Positions 49,637 to 64,000 of a stretch of 64,000 nucleotides of DNA are shown one piece after another (the first letter of the stretch is position 1; each line of letters starts with the position of its first letter). This DNA comes from Ochotona curzoniae (lineage: Eukaryota > Chordata > Mammalia > Lagomorpha > Ochotonidae). The translations under genes were made by a program, and so were the position numbers. The notes below the pieces were generated by a model. That model saw only the letters and a program-made list of their open reading frames with translations. It ran no database searches and was not told where the DNA came from. Where the stretch lies: NCBI RefSeq assembly GCF_017591425.1, contig NW_024467101.1, positions 13,156,918 to 13,220,917 of the forward strand, in the 5' to 3' direction.

Positions 49637-50069
49637 AAATTAAGGCGGGCTGAAGGAAAAGGGAGCACTAGGGTAGAGGAAGGGAAAAGGAAGAACAGGT
49701 TTGTCTCGGGCTCCGAGCTGCTTGTGCAGGATCACATTGCAGAATGACAAGTGGGTCTAAATGAGGAGTCCCCAAGTTCTAGTCTACTTAGAATTCGCTT
49801 CAGATCTTGACAGAAAGTTGCTTCTGTGGTTGGAACAAAGTAGGTACCCACAAACAAATTTAGGTTACGTTTAATAGAGATGAAGCTGCTCAAGTCCATG
49901 GAAACAGCAGTGAAAAATGATGGTTTCACCCAGTGGCCCTAGCGCTGTGTGCCTTCCAGTCATCTAAACAGAACAGTTACTTATGCAGCTTGGCAGCCAG
50001 TCTTTTTTAGGGGGAGATGAGGGAGAACAATGCTAAACAGACTTGTAAGTGAAATATGTGATCCATTTC

Positions 50070-50284
50070 ATGGAGGCTGATGTTTGCTTTTATTTCTGTC
50101 AGCACCAGGGACTTAATGCCCCGTTTTGGCAAGGCCTTTCCCAATCTTCGGAAAAGTCAATGAAGAGATGGTTCCTTTTTTTCCCCCAGGGGACTGAAGG
50201 AAATGGGAACATGAGTGTTTACAGTAAGACTGCATCATGGTGCTTGTCCGTGTTCACAGGCTGCTCCCTTCCCAAGGCAGTTCA
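50070..50284 (-). other. GATC: GATC 3' UTR with possible poly(A) signal
   Basis: AATAAA on the minus strand at 50094-50089. A longer 3' UTR towards 49.7 kb cannot be excluded; the human transcript is long. Confidence 0.45.
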
Positions 50285-56715
<6,431 letters not shown>

Positions 56716-57435
56716 TCTTGACACCTTGCAGCTGTATCCCTCGCATCAGGAAACTGAGCACCCTGGAACTGCGTCAACCAGTATTGTGAGCCCAGCCGTC
56801 GGGTTTGCCGCGGGCTCCAGGAGGGCACGGTTTCCTCACTTGTAAGAGACCAGGGAACCACTGGCATCTGCTGCTTTAAGAGGACTGCTCTGGCATCTGG
56901 CAGAACCTCATCGTGCTCAAATGGACGATTTGTTGGAACTGCATCCTAGACCCTGGGAACAGCTTTAAATATACCTTGTAGGTACATAGTGGTCAACCAG
57001 TCAGGATGGTGGCGGTGGCCTGACTTCCACGCACTGCACCGGGGTCATCGGAACCACCTGTTAGGCTTTTCCTCAGGAAGCTGATGCTCTGACAAGGGCT
57101 CCGCGCACAATGGCTGGAACAAATGCTTTGGGAGCACAGTCACAGCTCCCTGCCTTAACCAGAGGTGTCAGCCTAAGAGGGGAGACCTTCTGCAATGTTG
57201 CAGCAATCACCATTTCAAAGCTCAGCAGAAATGAAGACGCTTGGAGTTGTCATGGAAGGAGAAACCTGAATTGCACATTTGCTCTTGCCTGATTTCAGCC
57301 TGAATCCGTTAATCCAACTGCAGATCCTACAAATGCCACATGCTGCTTCTGGTGATCTAAGGGGGGAAGGGTATTTGGCCTTGATTACCTGCCCTGTGAT
57401 TATGAAGATGGAATAAATTGTAACATTGAGTGTGT
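56716..57435 (+). other. TRIAP1: TRIAP1 3' UTR and poly(A) signal
   Basis: AATAAA at 57412-57417 followed by a GTGTGTC-rich stretch gives an end near 57.43 kb. The UTR is SINE-free. Confidence 0.75.
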
Positions 57436-57505
57436 CATTATATTCCTGTTACCACACAGCACTCACACATACACTGGGGAGGGTTTTTAATAATTTAAAA
57501 GTGAG

Positions 57506-58110
57506 GAGGGCCTGGTGTGATAGCATAGTGGTTAAAGTCCTCACCTTGAATGTGCTGGGATCCCATGTGGGTGCTGGTTCTAATCCCGGCAGCTCCACTT
57601 CCCATCCAGCTCCCTGCTTGTGGCTTAGGAAAGCAGTCGAGGATGGCCCAAAGCCTTGGGTTCCTGCACCCACATGGGAGACCTGGAAGAAGCTCCTGGC
57701 TTTGGATTGGCTCAGCTCCAGCCGTTGTGCTCACTTGGGGAGTGAACCACTGGACATAAGATCTTCCTTTCTGTCTCTCCTCCTCTCTGTATATCTGCCT
57801 TTCCAATAAAAATAAACAAATCTTTCTAAGAATAATAATAGTTTAAAAGTGAGGGGTCCTGTGCAATAGCCCAGTGGCTAAAGTCCTCTCCTTGCATGTA
57901 CCAAGATCCCATATGGGCACCAGTTTGTGTTCCAGCTGCTCCATTTCTCATCCAGCTCCCTGAGGATGGCCTGAAGCCATGGGACCCTGCCCTGGCATGG
58001 GAAACTCGGAGGAAGCTCCTGGCTTTGGAGTGGCTCAGCCCTGGCTGTCTCTGTAAATCTTCCCCTGCCACCACCAAAAAAAAATCATATAAAATTAAAA
58101 GCGAAAAAGA
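57506..58110 (+). repeat. Two plus SINEs just past TRIAP1
   Basis: A full copy at about 57506-57842 and a shorter one at about 57850-58110. The string AGTTTAAAAGTGAGGGG before the second resembles TTTAAAAGTGAGGAGGG before the first. Confidence 0.75.
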
Positions 58111-59230
58111 AAAGCCAATTGGTCTCAGGTGGTTTGATATGGCAGTTAGAAACCCGATTTCTGAAATGTATTTCTACAGTAGTCTTACACTGATACTGTA
58201 AAACTTTTTACAGATGATCTAAACCCTATCATATTTTCCCCAGTTTACCAATTACTGCTTCACATGTGGCTGCCTAACTAATCTTTATTTCCAAAACCTA
58301 TTAAGGTTTGTTATTCACAGATTATGTGGAACCCTGCAACAGGTCAGGTATCCAAAGTTGGAGCAGCCACAACCAAACAGCGCTCTAGGACCTCAGCATG
58401 ACGGCTGTTAGACTCACAGGGACACGAGTGCAGGACTCTTCCTTACACGTTTCCATCCACCTCAATTCTGCGTTGCCAGAATATCCTGTAGCCTGTGCCT
58501 TCTGGGAAGCCTTCTTGCCGAGCTGTGACAGAGAACTAGCTGTAAACCAACCATATACTAGCTCCTTGATTGGCAGAACTGTGAAAACAGGTACCTAATG
58601 CTACTCTCCCCTGTTAAGTAGCTACTGTGCTTTTATGGACACATCCTGTCAAAAACGACTAACATCTTAAATCACTAATGGGAGACCAATTCTTTGTGAT
58701 AGCTCCTCACCCTATTTTGAGTTCTTTTTGCTGAAAAGTGCCTCAGCTACTGCAATTGTAATTTTGAAAAGGAAATTGCCCTTTTATGGTGTTTTTGTAA
58801 CCATTGGTTCTTTCGGCTATAAGATACTTTATTTCAGGAATCAACAGAGCCAATGCTATCGGCAGATATGTGCCACCTTTTTTTTTTTTTTTAACCTGAA
58901 GCTTTCTGAACTTGCCAGCTGCCACTGTGCCAAAACAAGTCTTACTCAAAAGTAAGAACTGAGCATTTTCGGAGGATTCAGAATCATAGGGTCTCCTGGT
59001 GTCAGCTGCAGCCCTTCACCTGTCAGTGACCTGCCTGATGCTTGTAGGCCTGAACTCGTGCTCTCCTTCCCCACCCAAGGACAAGGAACCAAAAGCCCGT
59101 CGTAGCTATTCAGCAGGCTGACTGGAGCCTAAAACACTTGGAACAGCAGCCACACGCCTTCACTGCAGAAACAAAAACAGCATCAATGCTAAAACCTTAT
59201 CCAAAGTGTGTTAAAGAATGCCACCCGATT
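58111..59230. other. Spacer between TRIAP1 and COX6A1 3' ends
   Basis: Single-copy-looking DNA with no SINE or gene recognised. A T-run lies at 58869-58882. Confidence 0.4.
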
Positions 59231-59234
59231 GAAG

Positions 59235-59419
59235 TTTAAGTTATTTATTTAGGCCATCTCCTGCCACAGGCCAAGGGATGGAAGATCAGGATGACGTCAT
59301 CTTTTAATACAAGGAAGGAAGATGAGCTTAAGGTCCCATGTCCTCTTCTGGTCCACATGCAGAGTGGTGGTCCAAACCAGTGCCGTGGTCCCTGGTGCCC
59401 GTGAAGGTACGGGTCCTCT
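59235..59419 (-). other. COX6A1: COX6A1 3' UTR and poly(A) signal
   Basis: AATAAA on the minus strand at 59249-59244, 171 nt after the stop codon. Confidence 0.75.
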
Positions 59420-60920
59420 TCATTCGTCTTCATAGCCAGTCGGAAGTGGATTCAGATGAGGGTTATGGAAGAGGGTATGGTTACCATCTCCCCAGGGGAA
59501 GGGCTGTGGAGTGAAGATGTCATTAGGTAACTGCAGAACTGTGACAGATCGGGTCGTAAATACAACCCGTCAACCATCAGCCTGTTAACTGCTGCATACT
59601 TCAACCTTCCCATAATTTAAGGGAGCTCTTTAATAGCCATGAAGGAAGCCCTTCTTTTAGCAAATATTAGAAAAATCAAGCTCTGAAGCCTCTCCCTGGT
59701 AACTACTGGAGTTTATGGAAATGCAATCTTCTAGCCACCCAAGTCAGCATGGTAGCAGTGGGTACAGTAGAAATGCTTTAGCTTGTTTAAATGCAGACTT
59801 GCAGGGGCTCCGCCCCAGACTTGAGGCAACCTCTGGACTGGGAAACTGCAGCCCACTCTCAAATCATCTCTGAAGAAGCATTGGGGCTCTGGACCTATCT
59901 GGGGACCTCAGAGGATGGGGTTGGGGAGAGTGAGGGAGGGCGGGTTGGCAAGATGATACTGCCATCTAGTGGACACAGGCCGAGGATGCTGCGAAAGATA
60001 AAACAGGAATTCCCAACCCCAGGACGTCCACACTGTTGGTGAAAAACAAAAACCCTCCCTGCTCAGCTTCTAATGCTCCCGTGCAAGGGTGGAATTAGGG
60101 CTCAAAGACCCAGAAAGCCCGAGTCTACATGAAGATTCTATTCGGATAGTCTTACAGAGGGTAAGTGCTGTGACAGTTAAGAAGCATCGAAGGCCTTTGT
60201 CGCAAATACAGCAAACAACGACTTAAACAGGCGACTACACGTATTTGCATCAACTCGGGGTCCAGGGGTTGAGAAGATGGGAAAGGAGGAAGCTGCCGGT
60301 CCTGCCAGCGGCTCGGATCTTGGCAAGGTGAGCCACCTGACCTGCCCATTCCCAACCTTGCAGGTTTTGCACAAGGGACACTGTTGTGTAAGATGCGAGG
60401 TCCTTCAGGGAGTTCGCGCACGCGAGGGGGGTCTTCCAAAGGGCCACGGAAAGCGACTCCAAGGAAAATGCATGGGTTTTTACAAGGAGAGAGGCTGCCG
60501 GGGGGCGTACCTTGGACCTGATGCGGAGGTGCGGGTACGGCACGAACTCGGGTCGCTCGTGCTCGTCGTGCTGTCTCGACTTCAGGTAGACATTGAGCAT
60601 ACTCACGGCCACGCCGGGCAGCGCGACGAAGTAGGTGAGGGCCTTCCACATGCGAGCTGCGGAGGGGCCACGACCGCTCAGCCCCCGGCCGGGCCAGGGC
60701 CCTCCACCGGCTCTCCACTCTCCTTCCCCCGCAAAGCCCTCAAAGCCAAGGTCACGGTCCCGCCCGGCCTCAACCAAAGGAGGCTGAGACCTCCCGCCCC
60801 GACCCTAGCCCCTGTACCTGAGCCCTCCTCGCCGTGGGCGCCACTTGACATTAACCGCCCCACCGGGAGGCGGGACCGAACAAGAAGCCGAGAAAACCCG
60901 GACCAAGCTGCCGCAGCCAT
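59420..60920 (-). CDS. COX6A1: COX6A1, cytochrome c oxidase subunit 6A1 (3 exons)
   Basis: Nuclear-encoded, non-muscle isoform of complex IV subunit VIa in the mitochondrial inner membrane, a small regulatory single-pass subunit. Minus-strand exons 60818-60920, 60511-60656 and 59420-59503 join in phase to 110 aa. Residues 1-24 are an Arg-rich presequence, and the mature protein should start at [11 protein letters not shown] membrane span follows, about 40-58 ([18 protein letters not shown]). The matrix/IMS tail has HERPEF, YPHLRIR and [15 protein letters not shown], ending GYEDE. The protein is one residue longer than human because of SRQHDEHER (61-69), where I recall SHHGEHER. The ATG overlaps a YY1-like site. 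Intron 1 is 161 bp. No lesion is seen, so this is the real gene, not one of the many COX6A retrocopies. Confidence 0.96.
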
Positions 60921-61179
60921 TTTTGCCCTAGACCGCCTGAATGTCGGAAGCGGAAGTAGGGAAGAGACCGTGGGGGTGGGACTATAACCTCCAACTGATG
61001 CTCCTATTGGTTGACGGACGTTTCATTCACATCAACCGGGACTAAGGAGTCTGCGCACTGTCTTTCGTTGCCTGACCGAGTTTTTGCCAAAATCCTGGGC
61101 TTGGGGCTCAAGAACGGCAAGGCTGAAGGAGCATGCGCTCCTCCCTCCTGGCCTCGCCTTCCCTCCGTGCGCATGCGCG
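60916..61179 (-). promoter_or_regulatory. COX6A1: COX6A1 promoter: YY1, tandem ETS and NRF-1 motifs
   Basis: AAAATGGC (minus) at 60923-60916 overlaps the start codon. CGGAAG occurs twice in tandem at 60945-60950 and 60951-60956, the NRF-2/GABP arrangement common in respiratory-chain genes. TGCGCATGCGCG at 61168-61179 is a textbook NRF-1 site about 250 bp upstream. Motifs are seen; function is inferred. Confidence 0.65.
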
Positions 61180-61374
61180 TGCTCTGGGCTCTCCCTGGAT
61201 TTCCCACCTGGGTGAGGGTCGTGGTCTTGGGGTCACCCTCCTGGTTTGAGTCCGTCGACGGCACATAAACTGTCCTATCTAAAACGCCGTTCCAGTTCCT
61301 CGCTATCCTCTGCGTGCTGTGTTTCGTGGCACTTGATTTCATCATCGTCGTCGTCATTATTTTGCCCCTGTCCC

Positions 61375-61560
61375 CCCCACCAGAATATAAATTCTGTGAT
61401 GCCAAGAGTCTATCGCTATAGCGTTCCTGGCATGTAGCAAGTGCTTAATGCAATTATGTGGAATGAATGAATGACAACTGGAACCAGAAAGAACCCTGGA
61501 ATGAGTACCAAAAGGTCTGGATTCTAATCCTGGCTCAGTATTTTCAACTTTTGGTCCTGC
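61375..61560 (+). repeat. L2/MIR-type remnants
   Basis: CCTGGCATGTAGCAAGTGC then GAATGAATGAATGAC (L2 3' end). This is followed by GTCTGGATTCTAATCCTGGC (MIR core). Confidence 0.6.
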
Positions 61561-61608
61561 CTTTGCCCCCAGTATTGTATCATTTGTTAAATTTTTATCT
61601 ATGCGATT

Positions 61609-62065
61609 CTTTTTTTTTTTTTTTAAGATGTAATTTATTTGACAGGCTACGTTAACAGGAAAGACACAGAGAGATCTTCCAACCACTAGTTCATTTTCTA
61701 AATGTTCGTAGTAGCCAGAGCTGGACTCATCTGAAACCAAGAACCAGAAGCTTCTTCCAGGTCTCCTACATGGATGCAGCATCCCAAGCACTTTAACCAT
61801 CTTAGACATCCTGTGCTGCATTAGCAGGGAGCTGGATCAGAAGTGGAGCAGCCAGGACTCAGCAGCTGGTTCACCATAGGATTGGGCCTCCACCACCCAT
61901 GTGGAAGACCAAAAAAAGCTCCTGGTTCCTGTCTTTACTCAGCCTGGCCAGGCCTTGCTGCTGTGTCTATGTGAAGAGTGAATCAGCAGATAGGAGATCT
62001 CACTGTCTCTTCCTCTCTCTTTATAACTCTGCCTTGTGAATACATAAGTAAATGTGTTTTTTTTT
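61609..62065. repeat. Minus SINE then 5'-truncated plus SINE
   Basis: An antisense copy about 61609-61865, then a plus fragment about 61870-62065 lacking its 5' half. Confidence 0.6.
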
Positions 62066-62290
62066 TTAATGGAAGAAAGTAATCAAACTACAACAATGGA
62101 CTGTGTGCTCCTTGTTTGTAATGTTAATATATTTTATAAAAGCAAAATAATGAAAGCTTTACATTCTTTCCCCTCAAAATGCAGCTGTGAGTAAATACAC
62201 ACAGTTTTGCATTGTTGGGGGGAAGAAGTGGCCATGAAGTGTACCTGCAGACCCTCTGAGAGTCCTCGTGCCTCAGGAACAAACAAGGGC

Positions 62291-62370
62291 TCCAGTGTGA
62301 GAACACTGGGATCACATCTCCTTCCTTTACTATCTCTGCGACCTTGGGTAAGTAGTGTAAAATGGACATT
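62291..62370 (+). repeat. MIR-type remnant
   Basis: GCGACCTTGGGTAAGTAGTG and GTAAAATGG are the MIR core phrases. Confidence 0.5.
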
Positions 62371-62599
62371 TCAAGGTCAGGCAGTTTCATGAAGATGAAC
62401 AGTGGGGACAGGGTGGCCTTCTTCCTCCATCTCCCAGGTGCACGATTAGGAAGCTGCCTCAGAAGCCAAGAGTAGCTGGAATTCAGCACAGGCAGTGTGA
62501 GGTGGAAGGCGGATGCTCGAAGCACTGGCTTAACGTACAGTTCTCCAGCGCCCACCCATGCCTGGTACTTCTTGACCACTTACTTTGTGTCAGTATCTA

Positions 62600-63510
62600 T
62601 GCCAGGCACTTGGCATAAATTGCCCTCTCACCAGGACAGCGGCAGCTACCTCCTAACCTGTCCTCCTGCTGTCTGCTTCTGTGTCATCTGTCCTCTCCAT
62701 GACAGGCAGGGACCTCCTACCTCACTCAGAGTGCACCCCAGACCCCACCCAGCCTTTCCTTAAACACCTTTATCCATCATCCTGCCCACCACCATGCCAT
62801 GCCCACTCCTTTTTAATTTGTTATTTTATATTTATTGGAAACCTAGATTTATGGACAGAAGGGGAGACAGAGAAAGATCTTGCATTTGGTTCATTCCCCA
62901 GATGGCTGCAACACCCAGAGTTGAGCCAATCTGAAGCCAGGAGCTTCTTCTGGGTCTCCTATGAGGGTGCAGGGTCCCAAGGCTTTGAACCATCCCCTGT
63001 TGCTTTCCCAGGCTACAAGAAGGGAGTTAGATGGAAAGTGGAGCAGCCAGGACATGAACCAACACCTGTATGAGATGCCAGCGCTGCAAAGTAGAGGATT
63101 AACTAGTTGAGCTATCACATTGACCCCATGCCCACTTTGTCCAGCCATGTTGGCTTCTCACACCAAGCATGGTGTTTCCTCAGGGTCTTTACACACACTG
63201 CCTGGAAGTGTTTTTGCCCAGAGAGCCCTCTGTGTTGCTTCCTGACTCTGCTCAGATCTCTCCTTAAAAGTCATCTTACCAGCATGGCTTTCCCACACCA
63301 CCCTAGAGGACAACAGCCCTGACACTCCACCCTCCCCCTCAGCCCCTTCCCCATCTGCAAGGCACTTCCTGCCATCTGCCCTATTAAATATTTAGGGGGT
63401 TGTTATCTGCCTTGCTCTGCCGAACACCACTAGGGGCAGGGACTGTCTTGTTTGCTGGTATAACTCCAGCACTTGGCACATGGAAGACGCCAACTGAGTA
63501 CACATGAATC
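62600..63510 (+). repeat. L2 remnant split by a minus SINE with TSD
   Basis: A minus C-type SINE (about 62808-63125) is bounded by CCATGCCCACT at 62797-62807 and 63126-63136. Flanking L2 text includes CACACACTGCCTGGAAGTG, GGCAGGGACTGTCTTG and AGCACTTGGCACATGG. Confidence 0.7.
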
Positions 63511-64000
63511 CTAGTTCCCCTTGGAAATGGGTGCCGTTCACCCCATTTTTCTGCTGAGGAAAACAGGAACTCTGGGATGTGCAGGAAATGACCCCATGCG
63601 CAAGAGCCTCAGGCAAGTGGTGGACCCCCAGCAGTTCTGCATGATTCTTTTTACCCTCAAAGCCCTACATGGGGGCTTGCTGGGTTTTGGGGGTGGGGGG
63701 CGATGATTCCAACTTGCACTAACCTGTTGCCATGAATAACAATTAGCCAGAAAAGGATCCGCCACTTCCTGTTGGAAAGCAAACATCATTGGCATCGTCC
63801 TAACAGGTAGATGGAATCACACAAAACGTTCCTGGGGTGTTCCCTTCTGCCACCTGCCCCTGCCTTGCCCTCACCCCTACCCTGGATTCCAGATCTCTCC
63901 ACACTGGGAACCTCCCCAAGGCCATAGCCACCCAGACCTGGGTTTGACGTCATCCTGCCAGCTGGTGATATTTACCCTCACACTGAGGCCACCACATTCT
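63511..64000. other. Intergenic right edge
   Basis: No gene recognised. In human the next gene on this side is MSI1, so this should be the COX6A1-MSI1 interval. Confidence 0.35.

Noticed and set aside
60277..60987. 236-aa plus-strand frame across COX6A1
   Set aside because: It is antisense to COX6A1 exons 1-2. Conservation lies entirely in the minus-strand frame.

Overview
This is mammalian nuclear DNA: intron-split genes with GT-AG junctions, CpG-rich promoters, and some seventy copies or fragments of one tRNA-derived SINE. The SINE starts near GGCCCGGCGCGGTGGC, carries a GGTTCTAATCC box-B-like motif, and ends AATAAATCTTAAAA. That matches the lagomorph C-repeat family. The young copies differ from the rabbit consensus as I remember it, so a pika (Ochotona) seems likelier than rabbit. 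The species call is inference.

Seven genes were recognised from protein sequence, in the order of human 12q24.31 read backwards: RNF10 (-, first coding exon only, 799-958), COQ5 (+, 5931-18172), DYNLL1 (-, 22199-23806), SRSF9 (+, 39649-48732), GATC (-, 50285-54230), TRIAP1 (+, 54338-56715) and COX6A1 (-, 59420-60920). All six complete genes can be assembled exon by exon with consistent phases and near-expected lengths: 324, 89, 221, 136, 76 and 110 aa. Strands alternate strictly, giving head-to-head promoter pairs (RNF10/COQ5, DYNLL1/SRSF9, GATC/TRIAP1) and tail-to-tail 3' ends. GATC and TRIAP1 start codons are only 107 bp apart, so they share one promoter. Four genes serve mitochondria: COQ5 (ubiquinone synthesis), GATC (Gln-tRNA amidation), TRIAP1 (intermembrane-space lipid transfer) and COX6A1 (respiratory complex IV).

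Layout: 0-1.6 kb RNF10 CpG promoter; 1.8-5.6 kb SINEs; 5.9-18.9 kb COQ5 with SINE-rich introns; 19-21.1 kb SINEs; 21.9-24.4 kb DYNLL1 and its CpG island, SINE-free; 24.8-39 kb intergenic SINEs, L2/MIR relics and three related L1-like 3' ends; 39.2-49.2 kb SRSF9; 50-57.4 kb GATC/TRIAP1; 59.2-61.2 kb COX6A1 and promoter; 61.4-64 kb L2/MIR relics and SINEs.

No undescribed gene system was seen. The most useful observations are a candidate poison exon in SRSF9 intron 2, recurrent fold-back and tail-inverted SINEs, a one-codon insertion in COX6A1, a G-rich insert inside a SINE, and recognisable promoter motifs (ZNF143-type, RFX X-box, NRF-1, ETS, YY1). All comparisons with human proteins are from memory; no alignment was run. 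Repeat boundaries are by eye, about +/-10-20 bp unless a target-site duplication (TSD) is given.
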